Shown piece after piece: positions 14,933 through 20,833 of a DNA stretch of 20,947 nt. Numbering within the stretch: the first letter of the stretch is position 1; every line of letters starts with the position of its first letter. Below the pieces are notes generated by a model that saw only the letters and a list, made by a program, of their open reading frames with translations, was not told where the DNA came from and searched no databases. The DNA lies in the NCBI GenBank assembly GCA_964460075.1, contig CAYWPC010000034.1, positions 1 through 20,947 on the forward strand, written 5' to 3'. The DNA comes from JAMBLL01 sp964460075. Lineage in GTDB: Bacteria; Actinomycetota; Acidimicrobiia; Spongiisociales; UBA5794. The translations under genes and the position numbers were made by a program.

Positions 14933-15410
14933 TCGCTGCGCTGCGGTTGTGACGGTATCGGACTCGGTCGCGGCCGGGGTCAATCCAGATATCAGCGGCG
15001 ATGTCGCCCGTGAGATGCTGGAGGCCCTCGGCTTCGACGTCACTACGACATCCGTTATCGCCGATGGGGCCGAATCTGTCTCGACGGAACTCGTCCGTGT
15101 CGCTGAGACCGTTTCGCTCATCGTCACGACCGGTGGCACGGGCCTCTCCCCTCGAGACCTCACGCCTGAAGGCACCCGTGAAGTGATCGACCGCGAGATC
15201 CCTGGTCTTCCCGAGGCGATGCGGGCGGACACGTTTGGGAAGGTCCCATTCGGCATGCTGTCGCGTGGTATTGCCGGATTGCGTGGACGTTGCGTGATCG
15301 TGAACTTGCCAGGATCACCGAAGGCCGTTCGAGAGGGGCTCGCCGTGATCGGTCCGGTGCTCGGCCACGCTGTCGAGATCGCATCTGGCGATTTCGGCGA
15401 TCACCGATGA
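14925..15410 (+). CDS. MogA/MoaB-family molybdopterin adenylyltransferase
   Basis: A 161-residue protein of the family that adenylylates molybdopterin before metal insertion. Signatures are VVTVSDSVAAGVNPDISG near residue 7, SLIVTTGGTGLSPRDLTPEGT (about 70-90), RGIAGLRGRCVIVNLPGSPKAVREGL, and the closing HAVEI. The GTG at 14925 is chosen since GGAGAG lies 7 nt upstream; it overlaps the moaC stop by 8 bp. A GTG at 14901 is in frame but lacks a clear ribosome site. MogA and MoaB cannot be separated by eye. With moeA and moaC it completes a cofactor cluster. Confidence 0.9.
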   Translation: MDDRCAAVVTVSDSVAAGVNPDISGDVAREMLEALGFDVTTTSVIADGAESVSTELVRVAETVSLIVTTGGTGLSPRDLTPEGTREVIDREIPGLPEAMRADTFGKVPFGMLSRGIAGLRGRCVIVNLPGSPKAVREGLAVIGPVLGHAVEIASGDFGDHR

Positions 15411-15525
15411 GTTCTCCCTATCCTCCCTCTGGGACGACTTGCCGATCGAGGTCGCTCGTGACCAGAATGCACCACGAAATCTTGAAACCACAACACAAAT
15501 CCTTTGGCACGCACCCCAACCTGCC

Positions 15526-15531
15526 TACGCT
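15526..15531 (+). promoter_or_regulatory. -10 box for the SepX/GlpR-like gene
   Basis: TACGCT lies 33 nt before the ATG at 15565 and would give a leader of roughly 27 nt containing AAGAGAG as a weak ribosome site. It supports 15565 over an upstream TTG at 15439. Confidence 0.4.
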
Positions 15532-15564
15532 CAGGTTGCCAGCAGAGCAAGAGAGTTCCTAACG

Positions 15565-16038
15565 ATGGCAATCGTCCTCTTCATCCTCATTGCGGGACTC
15601 TGGGCAGCGTTTCTTCTGCCCTCCTTCTTTGACCATCGCAACAGTGCCCCAAGGTCGACAACGCGCGACTTCGCTCGGACGAGGAAGAAGCTGGCCGAGG
15701 TAGCAATGGCGCACCCGGACAGCGACGTCTACATGCGGAGACACACGCAGTATCGGCGCCAGCGGATACTCATAGGCTTGGCGGTTGCATCGCTATCAAC
15801 GCTCGTGATCGCGACGTGGACTGGATCTGTTGCATGGCTGACAGTGAACATCGCTATCGACGTCTCGATCGCAGCGTACGTGACGATTCTCTTGACGCTC
15901 AAGAAGCAGCGGCTGGTACCAAGTGCTCAGGTTGTGCAGATCAGTGTTCAGGCGCCGGCGCAAGAACCGGCGCGACTGACGGCCGTACCCGATCAGGCAT
16001 ACGCAGACTCCCAAACGGTACGCGTCATCGCTGGTTGA
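15565..16038 (+). CDS. sepX: SepX/GlpR-like actinobacterial divisome membrane protein
   Basis: A 157-residue membrane protein. An N-terminal helix (residues 2-21, with GLWAAFLLPSFF) is followed by a basic, charged stretch (HRNSAPRSTTRDFARTRKKL) and then two more transmembrane helices at about 74-90 and 93-117, ending KKQRLVP. This topology and the WAA-LLP/LVP motif match the protein called SepX in Streptomyces and GlpR in Corynebacterium, a transmembrane receptor for the MoeA-like protein Glp. The moeA homologue lies three genes upstream, as in the corynebacterial and mycobacterial loci where rimJ separates the two. The C-terminal 40 residues are polar and probably disordered. Identification rests on topology, motif and context. 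Confidence 0.72.
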   Translation: MAIVLFILIAGLWAAFLLPSFFDHRNSAPRSTTRDFARTRKKLAEVAMAHPDSDVYMRRHTQYRRQRILIGLAVASLSTLVIATWTGSVAWLTVNIAIDVSIAAYVTILLTLKKQRLVPSAQVVQISVQAPAQEPARLTAVPDQAYADSQTVRVIAG

Positions 16039-16042
16039 CGAG

Positions 16043-16687
16043 ATGGCGCCACATCCCGACCTCACCGACCTCGAAGCCGAAGTGCGTTCAGAGCTCGACG
16101 GAAAGTTCGCAGCAAGGGAACTTGCGCTCAAGAACTCGCGTCCCATCATCCGCGATTCCGCAAACGCCATCCGTGCGTTGCACAGAGGTGATGCCGAACT
16201 TGCTCGACAGCTCATGGATGAGGCCAAGGGGTTGATCGCGGAGGTCGAGGCAGGGCTCAAGGATCACCCTGATCTGCTGCGTGCAGGGTTCTTCTATGAC
16301 GCCGTCAAGGAATTCGCCGAGGCGGAGTTGACAGCCGCGCTGCTGGCCAACCAGCCGCTGCCTCTACCGTCACAGCTCGGTATCCATGCGGTCCCGTATC
16401 TCAAGGGACTCGGTGAAGCGATCGGCGAACAGCGACGAAGGCTGCTCGACCAGCTCCGCCGCGGCGACCTGCAAGATGCGGAGCGAACCTTCACGGATAT
16501 GGAGACCGTGCACGACCTTTTGACGTCGATCGACTATCCGGACGGCATGACGGCAGGCCTTCGCCGAACCACCGATGTTGCGCGGTCACTCATCGAGCGA
16601 TCCCGCGCCGACCTCACGTCGACGATTGTGCAGGAGCGCTTGAGGGTGCAGCTCGCTGATGACGTACGGACGCAGCCAGGCGAGTAA
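16043..16687 (+). CDS. bacterial translin-family protein
   Basis: A 214-residue all-helical protein matching the translin family along its length. Matching segments are the N-terminal REL-LKNSRPIIRDSANAIRALHRGD, DLLRAGFFYDAVKEFAEAEL (EFAEAE at 90-95), GIHAVPYLKGLGEAIGEQRR, and YPDGMTAGLRRTTDVARSLIERSRADLT (D178, E185). In eukaryotes translin and TRAX form the C3PO endoribonuclease; the acidic residues of the EFAEAE helix and the DVARSLIE helix sit where TRAX has catalytic acids, so nuclease activity is plausible but unproven. Four bases separate it from the upstream membrane gene, so it is likely co-transcribed. Any link to division is inference. Confidence 0.85.
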   Translation: MAPHPDLTDLEAEVRSELDGKFAARELALKNSRPIIRDSANAIRALHRGDAELARQLMDEAKGLIAEVEAGLKDHPDLLRAGFFYDAVKEFAEAELTAALLANQPLPLPSQLGIHAVPYLKGLGEAIGEQRRRLLDQLRRGDLQDAERTFTDMETVHDLLTSIDYPDGMTAGLRRTTDVARSLIERSRADLTSTIVQERLRVQLADDVRTQPGE

Positions 16688-16835
16688 CTCGTACAACGTA
16701 GGAGGTCGAGTATCCGGGTGGTCGGTGGATGCGCTTCGCTGGGTTTCTGAAGGAATTTGCACGCACGTCGTGATCGAGTCGATTCCAATGTGGGAACGGC
16801 AACAACAGTCGAGAACGGTGGATCGCCTTGAGCGG

Positions 16836-16841
16836 TAACAT
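16836..16841 (+). promoter_or_regulatory. -10 box of tRNA-Ala
   Basis: TAACAT lies 11 nt before the mature 5' end of tRNA-Ala. A matching -35 box is not obvious. Confidence 0.4.
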
Positions 16842-16852
16842 CCGTGCCTTCC

Positions 16853-16926
16853 GGGGGTGTAGCTCAGTCCGGCAGAGCACTACGTTCGCAACGTAGGGGC
16901 CAGGGGTTCAAATCCCCTCACCTCCA
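16853..16926 (+). tRNA. tRNA-Ala(CGC)
   Basis: The cloverleaf folds completely: acceptor GGGGGTG/CACCTCC with a G3-U70 pair (the alanine identity element), D-arm GCTC/GAGC, anticodon stem CTACG/CGTAG with loop TTCGCAA (anticodon CGC, 16887-16889), and T-arm AGGGG/CCCCT. The discriminator is A, and the CCA end is not encoded. A phage-type integrase remnant reads toward its 3' end, so it was probably an attachment site. Confidence 0.97.
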
Positions 16927-16932
16927 CTGATC

Positions 16933-16959
16933 AGCAGCCCTTGTCTTCAGAGGGCTGCT
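16933..16959 (+). terminator. hairpin downstream of tRNA-Ala
   Basis: AGCAGCCCT and AGGGCTGCT pair over 9 bp around a 9-nt loop, starting 7 nt after the tRNA. Only a weak T-rich tail follows. It probably ends the tRNA transcript. Confidence 0.6.
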
Positions 16960-16980
16960 TGCAGTTTCAGGTTCGGATGG

Positions 16981-17158
16981 TCAGAGCTCGCGTCTGTGGA
17001 TCGAACGCGCTCGGTGAGCGATCGCGTCTGCGACGAGCTGTTCGAGGCGGTCGGTGGCGACCTCGTAGAAGTGGTAGCAGACGTCCAGGGTGGTTCTGAT
17101 CGATCGGTGTCTGGGCCGTGCGATCGCGGCGGCCATGGACGGGTGTCGCGTCCCTAGT
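16981..17158 (-). pseudogene. tyrosine integrase remnant, C-terminal end
   Basis: Read on the minus strand this encodes RHPSMAAAIARPRHRSIR followed by TTLDVCYHFYEVATDRLEQL and then VADAIAHRARSIHRREL and a stop. It is the tail of a tyrosine recombinase catalytic domain: RHRSIRTTLD corresponds to the GHxSIxTTLD box, and the position of the nucleophilic Tyr after LD is apparently Cys, with a Tyr one place later. A TGA directly upstream closes the frame, so it cannot be translated as part of a full integrase. It lies 54 bp from tRNA-Ala. The N-terminal part of the same gene is at 17763-18271. Confidence 0.72.
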
Positions 17159-17177
17159 CAAACGCATTGCAATTCGA

Positions 17178-17183
17178 TATGCT
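17178..17183 (+). promoter_or_regulatory. -10 box, leaderless promoter of the antitoxin-toxin pair
   Basis: TATGCT is followed by TTACGC and the ATG at 17190. A possible -35 element (TAGTCA, 17155-17160) lies 17 nt upstream, at the edge of the integrase remnant. Confidence 0.6.
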
Positions 17184-17189
17184 TTACGC

Positions 17190-17450
17190 ATGACACAACT
17201 CGTTACGCAACTCGTTACACGAGTCGACGAGAATCTCGCTTCCCTCGTTGACGATCTCATCGCCGAAGGCGTGGTCGAGTCCCGTTCAGACGCGGTGCGG
17301 CGGGGCCTGCGGGTGCTCATCGATCAACACCAACGACGTCGCACCGCGGAGGCAATCATCCGTGGCTACGAACAACACCCCCAGACTGACAGCGAGATTG
17401 GCTGGTCAGACAAGTCGACCGTCCGCATGATCAAGGATGAACCGTGGTGA
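17190..17450 (+). CDS. ribbon-helix-helix antitoxin (MazE-like partner)
   Basis: An 86-residue protein with an N-terminal ribbon-helix-helix DNA-binding domain: strand TQLVTRVDENL, helix ASLVDDLIAEGVV, turn ESRSD, helix AVRRGLRVLIDQHQRRR (about residues 2-50). A charged C-terminal tail (about 51-86, ending STVRMIKDEPW) would wrap the toxin. This is the layout of actinobacterial antitoxins paired with MazF-type RNases. The stop overlaps the toxin start (TGATG). The gene begins 6 nt after a -10 box. Codons 3-10 contain a 12-bp tandem repeat that may be part of an operator. An upstream start at 17118 would extend into the integrase remnant and is not favoured. Confidence 0.87.
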   Translation: MTQLVTQLVTRVDENLASLVDDLIAEGVVESRSDAVRRGLRVLIDQHQRRRTAEAIIRGYEQHPQTDSEIGWSDKSTVRMIKDEPW

Positions 17451-17755
17451 TGCCAGCCCAAGGGGACGTCTGGTGGGCCGAGGCCGAGGACAAGCGACGT
17501 CCGATGCTGATTGTCACCAGAACCGAGGCGATACCCGTGCTCACCTGGATCCTGGTGGCACCGGTCACGCGGACCATCCGCGGCATCCCGACCGAGGTCA
17601 ACCTCGATACCGACGATGGCATGCCTGCACCTTGTGTCGCTGCGTTCGACAACCTTCAGCCCATCCGAAAGACATTCCTAACCGAGTTCGTTGGGTCGAT
17701 CTCGCACCGACGATCCGACGTCTGTCGAGCCCTCTCGGCGCTCGCCGACTGCTGA
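17450..17755 (+). CDS. MazF/PemK-family endoribonuclease toxin
   Basis: A 101-residue toxin of the MazF/PemK/CcdB fold, which cleaves RNA at short sequence motifs. The family pattern is clear: GDVWWAEAEDKRRPMLIVTR (residues 5-24), PVTRTIRGIPTEVNL with the conserved Arg, DGMPAPCVAAFDNLQPIRK with the conserved Ser/Cys-containing strand, and the C-terminal helix. The ATG at 17450 overlaps the antitoxin stop; in-frame GTG codons at 17444 and 17447 are alternatives. The pair sits exactly where the middle of an integrase gene is missing. The target sequence cannot be told. Confidence 0.9.
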   Translation: MPAQGDVWWAEAEDKRRPMLIVTRTEAIPVLTWILVAPVTRTIRGIPTEVNLDTDDGMPAPCVAAFDNLQPIRKTFLTEFVGSISHRRSDVCRALSALADC

Positions 17756-17762
17756 CACCTAC

Positions 17763-18271
17763 GCTCGGCGGATCGCCTGGAGAGCTCTACCCCAGCACCG
17801 GGTGTGCGTTGGATGGGAGCGTCGTCGATCGTGCTGCGACGCCATCGACACCGGCCCGTAGGCGAGCTGGATCGTGGCCGCCGCGTAGCCCTCCTCGGTG
17901 AGTTCACCGATCCAGTCATGGATGTCGTAACGGGTGACGTAACGGAGCCGCCGGGTGCCGAAGTGGGGGAGGATGAGCGAGCGGAGGTAGGTTTCGTCTC
18001 GTTCTCGGGTCGAGTCGCGGATGTGGAGCCGGGTCGCCACACACCGGTCGCTCCATTCCTCAACGGTCATGGTGTCGGCTTCGGGGTCGATCCAGTCGCC
18101 GCGGTCGATTAGGGCGAGTTCCCGGCGCAACCACTTGTCGGCGTCCTTGCGCCGATCAAACGTCTTTGAACGAGTCCGGCCCCCAGGTGTGCGGTACCGG
18201 GCCTGGTAGCGGCCCGAGTGAGCTCTGCGGATCCACCCGGCCACCAGGCGCCGCCCCGGTGCCAGCGACAT
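17763..18271 (-). pseudogene. tyrosine integrase remnant, N-terminal part, frameshifted
   Basis: On the minus strand the frame encodes an AP2-like arm-binding domain (GRYQARYRTPGGRTRSKTFD) followed by the SAM-like core-binding domain (TMTVEEWSDRCVATRLHIRD through YDIHDWIGELTEEGYAAATI). Near 17838 one extra base shifts the frame; the next frame continues sensibly as RSTIDDAPIQRTPGAGVELS and RRSAERR. Homology then stops 7 bp from the toxin stop codon. The catalytic domain is missing apart from the fragment at 16981-17158, so about 90-100 residues, including the Arg and His-x-x-Arg boxes, are lost. The ATG at 18271 is a likely start; a GTG at 18286 is the alternative. Confidence 0.78.
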
Positions 18272-18339
18272 GTGGTTGCGTTGCACCTAGTCATGGGACG
18301 ATCATCGGATACAACCCTCTCACCAGAATCTCAGACCGC

Positions 18340-18354
18340 CGGGAACCGGTGATA
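18340..18354 (+). repeat. 15-bp target-site duplication, left copy
   Basis: CGGGAACCGGTGATA directly abuts the left end of the IS element and is repeated exactly at 19457-19471. IS481-family elements are known to make target duplications up to about 15 bp. Confidence 0.85.
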
Positions 18355-18427
18355 TGTTTACTCGGGGGAGATCGGTGACAGATCGTTCCGGACACATGTG
18401 TGACAGTGTTCCGGGGAGATGTGTGAC
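18355..18427 (+). repeat. left end of the IS: three tandem end-like units
   Basis: The left end holds three related units ending at 18379, 18404 and 18427, each closing with GTGAC. The innermost unit (18407-18427) matches the right terminal repeat at 19 of 21 positions, better than the outermost (18 of 25); the middle unit (18384-18404) matches at 16 of 21. They may be repeated transposase-binding sites. Confidence 0.65.
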
Positions 18428-18479
18428 ACCACCGTGTTGATTGCTGCATGCTGACGTCCGCGTTCTAGCGAGGAGGTCG

Positions 18480-19415
18480 GTGGCGGTGTTGAAGGTGGTA
18501 ACGATGGCAGAGTTACGTCTAGAAGTATTGTTGGAGGCCGAACGCACCGGGTTGACGGTGACCGAGATCTGTGAAAGATGTGGCATCTCTCGCCAGACGT
18601 ATTACCGGTACCGGCGCCGGTATCTCGCTGAAGGCCTACCGGGTCTTGAGGACCGGTCCCGTCGGCCTCATCATCCTGCAAACCAGATTCCAGCTGATCT
18701 CGAGGTTCGGATTGTTGGGATGCGCACCGATCATCCGCGTTGGGGTGCACGGCGGATCCGCTCTGAACTCGCAAGGGCAGGTGTTGATCCGCCGGTGGTG
18801 TCGACGATTCATCAGGTGCTCTCTGACAACGGCCTCATCTTCACTGGAAGGTTGCATGGCTCCGAAGTCGCCTTTGAAGTGTCGTTGAAGGATCTGGGAG
18901 TCGAGCTGATCAACTCGGCGCCGTATCACCCCCAAACCCTCGGGAAACTCGAACGGTTCCACCGAACCGTTAAAGAATGGCTCCACGATGAGGGCCCAGC
19001 CGAGACCCTTGAGCATCTCCAAGAACTGCTCGACGGGTTCCGGTTCCACTACAACCGGAGACGCCCCCATCAAGGCATCGGAGACGCCACACCTGCAGAA
19101 CGCTACGGCGTCGCCCCCATCAACCCAGATGTGACCCGGATATCTGACTCCGGCGAGGTGACTGAGCCCGCTTATCCACCCGGCGCCTACGTCCGCAAAG
19201 TCGCTGAAACCGGCACCATCGGCTGGCGAGGCAAACTCGTCTACGTCGGAGCCAACTACGCAACAGCCAACGTGAGGGTGATCGAAGTCGACCGCCTAGT
19301 GCACATCTACCACGGCGACGACCTCATCCGGGCCCTCACCATCGACCCCGACCGCCGCTACCAACGAAAACAAGGAGGAAGACAACCCCCACAACAACGA
19401 AGAAGTGTCACGTAA
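18480..19415 (+). pseudogene. IS481-family transposase with in-frame internal deletion
   Basis: About 310 residues. The N-terminal helix-turn-helix region (GLTVTEICERCGISRQTYYR...GLPGLEDRSRRPHHPA) and the linker MRTDHPRWGARRIRSELARA are intact. VSTIHQ is then joined directly to VLSDNGLIFTG. In full-length relatives roughly 90-100 residues lie between these two points, including the first catalytic Asp. The second Asp (SDNG) and the catalytic Glu (GKLERFHRTVKEW) remain, as does the C-terminal part. AGGAGG (18471-18476) favours GTG at 18480 or 18486 as the start; ATG at 18504 is possible. The frame stays open to the stop, so a stable but catalytically dead DNA-binding protein could be made. Confidence 0.83.
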
Positions 19416-19431
19416 GTTTCAAGTACACGGC

Positions 19432-19456
19432 GTCACACATCATCCCGGAACAAACA
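19432..19456 (-). repeat. right terminal inverted repeat of the IS
   Basis: Read on the minus strand it begins TGTTTGTTCCGGGATGATG and ends GTGAC, pairing with the left end at 18355-18379 at 18 of 25 positions. Confidence 0.75.
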
Positions 19457-19471
19457 CGGGAACCGGTGATA
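19457..19471 (+). repeat. 15-bp target-site duplication, right copy
   Basis: CGGGAACCGGTGATA follows the right end of the IS directly and is identical to the left copy. Confidence 0.85.
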
Positions 19472-19741
19472 CATAAGGGATCCCCGTGTCGCCATCGGGT
19501 GTTCGTAGACGCTGGGTTTTGGTCGGTGGCGGCGGGTTGGAGGGTTCTTGAAACTCTGTCGAAAGGGTCGGGGCGTCTCGTTCATGGACATGGAGCATGA
19601 AACGCTCATCGGCCTCAGCGGAGGCGCCGCCGTCGAAGCCGACCTCGGTGGTCTAGTTGTCTATTCAAGGGTCGAACAACCCGTCCGTGCCCTGTCTGGA
19701 TCGGCCAGAACCCAGGCACAGAACCATTCTCCGCATCCGCC
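19472..19741. other. region between the IS and the protease stop codon
   Basis: About 270 bases without a supportable gene. A short plus-strand frame (from 19548) has no ribosome binding site or family motif. On the minus strand the protease frame, read past its TGA, continues for 26 codons and shows a weak GGCGEWF, which might be a decayed trace of a serine-protease GDSGG motif. Confidence 0.4.
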
Positions 19742-20833
19742 TCATGCCAGGATGTCGCGGCAATCCCACGAGCAGTGGTTCAGCTGGTAGACGGTGTCGC
19801 ATTCTTTGTAGGTGGTCTTGCCGTTGCGGCATAGGTCCTGACCCTCTACGGCGTTGCCAACCGAGCCAACGTCACGCTTGGCGGTCAAGTACGTGCTACT
19901 TGAGCCCGAGTAGAAGTCGTCGTATTCGTATCCCGAGCCCGTATGCCACTGCACGTCGCCCCATGTTCCGTCGTGCTCTCCTTTGAAGGTCAATGACGAG
20001 CCTCCCATGGACTGGTTGTTGGAGCAGTGCGCCGCGGTCGAGATCCCCCTGGTCGAGCTCTTCTTGACGGTGAACCCCGAAGTGCATGTCGACATCGCGT
20101 CGCCGCCGTAGATGTTTGCGTCGTTGCCGAGCCTCACTCTCTGTGTGACCTGGACGCGTACGCTGTCCAGCGTCACTCCTTCGGCCTTCAGGTAGCTGGT
20201 GAGCGCTTCGGCGTCCCACGATTCGGCGGCGTCGCGAGGCTCGACGACGATGGTGATCTCACCTGTGGCGATGTCGTAGCCCGATGAGGCGTTCGCGACG
20301 ACATCGTCGTGCTTGAGGACGGAGAAGTGTGCGGACACGAGACGCTGATCCAGTTCTTCCTCGGAGTAGCCTCGATCTGGCAGGAGGTCCACCTGATACG
20401 ACGATCCCTTGAACGGGCTATCCGCATTGGCCGAGAACACTTGATTGTTAAACTGCTGGGCCGTTGATCTGGCTGTGCTTGGTACGTCGGCCTTAAAGGC
20501 GATCCATGGGTTTTCGGAGGTCTCGATGCGGGCCCCCGCATAGCTGTCGGGGTACAGCCCGCGGAACCTATCAGCGAGCATGGCGAATGACTCGTGCCAT
20601 CCCGAACGTTCAATCGATTCCTCGAGTGTGATGCCTCGTTCTTGCGCAAGCGTCGCCAGGTCGGTGAGTTGCTCAGGCGTCAGGTCGTCACCAATCTGTG
20701 TCGGCGCGGCGTCTGGTATGTCGACTGGCACCGCTTCATCCGATGCCGCGCCTGCTGCGGACGTCATGGCTGCCGCGAGGGCCAGGCCTGCAATGAGGGC
20801 CGCGAGTGGCGCTCGTCTTGTTACGGGAAGCAT
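19742..20833 (-). CDS. secreted S1-type serine protease homologue, apparently truncated before the catalytic serine
   Basis: The 363-residue frame starts with a Sec signal peptide (MLPVTRRAPLAALIAGLALA, ending near AAGA-ASD). A propeptide-like region follows (about 35-235), then the start of a chymotrypsin-fold domain of the streptogrisin/alpha-lytic type: GGDAMSTCTSGFTVK, STAAHC with H269, VQWHTGSGYEYDDFYSG with a candidate Asp, and DLCRNGKTTYKECDTVYQLN. The frame ends at NHCSWDCRDILA, 94 residues after the His; in relatives the GDSGG serine motif comes about 100 or more residues after it. The gene thus lacks the nucleophile and is a pseudogene, a non-catalytic protein or a sequencing artefact. 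AAAGGAA lies 8 nt before the ATG. Confidence 0.75.
   Translation of the reverse strand: MLPVTRRAPLAALIAGLALAAAMTSAAGAASDEAVPVDIPDAAPTQIGDDLTPEQLTDLATLAQERGITLEESIERSGWHESFAMLADRFRGLYPDSYAGARIETSENPWIAFKADVPSTARSTAQQFNNQVFSANADSPFKGSSYQVDLLPDRGYSEEELDQRLVSAHFSVLKHDDVVANASSGYDIATGEITIVVEPRDAAESWDAEALTSYLKAEGVTLDSVRVQVTQRVRLGNDANIYGGDAMSTCTSGFTVKKSSTRGISTAAHCSNNQSMGGSSLTFKGEHDGTWGDVQWHTGSGYEYDDFYSGSSSTYLTAKRDVGSVGNAVEGQDLCRNGKTTYKECDTVYQLNHCSWDCRDILA

Larger units (their letters stand above)
18355..19456 (+). mobile_element. IS481-family insertion sequence, internally deleted
   Basis: The element spans 1,102 bp, beginning TGTTTACTC and ending CAAACA. The outer 25 bp match as inverted repeats at 18 of 25 positions, both starting TGTTT and both containing GTGAC near the inner end. 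An exact 15-bp direct repeat flanks it, which fixes the ends. One transposase gene fills most of it; its DDE domain lacks the first part, so the element is probably not autonomous. It sits 69 bp upstream of the integrase remnant's GTG codon, within the decayed island. Confidence 0.85.

Noticed and set aside
14531..15256. Minus-strand frame of 241 codons opposite moaC and mogA/moaB
   Set aside because: Antisense to two well-supported genes and has no motif or ribosome site.
15407..15562. Short frame starting in an ATGA overlap with the mogA/moaB stop
   Set aside because: The overlap is suggestive, but the 51-residue product is low-complexity and runs through a probable promoter for the next gene.
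15439..15564. N-terminal extension of the SepX/GlpR-like protein from a TTG
   Set aside because: It would place 42 polar residues before the membrane helix; family members begin just before that helix, and a -10 box lies inside the extension.
19548..19790. Plus-strand frame of 80 codons near the protease 3' end
   Set aside because: No ribosome site or family; partly antisense to the protease.
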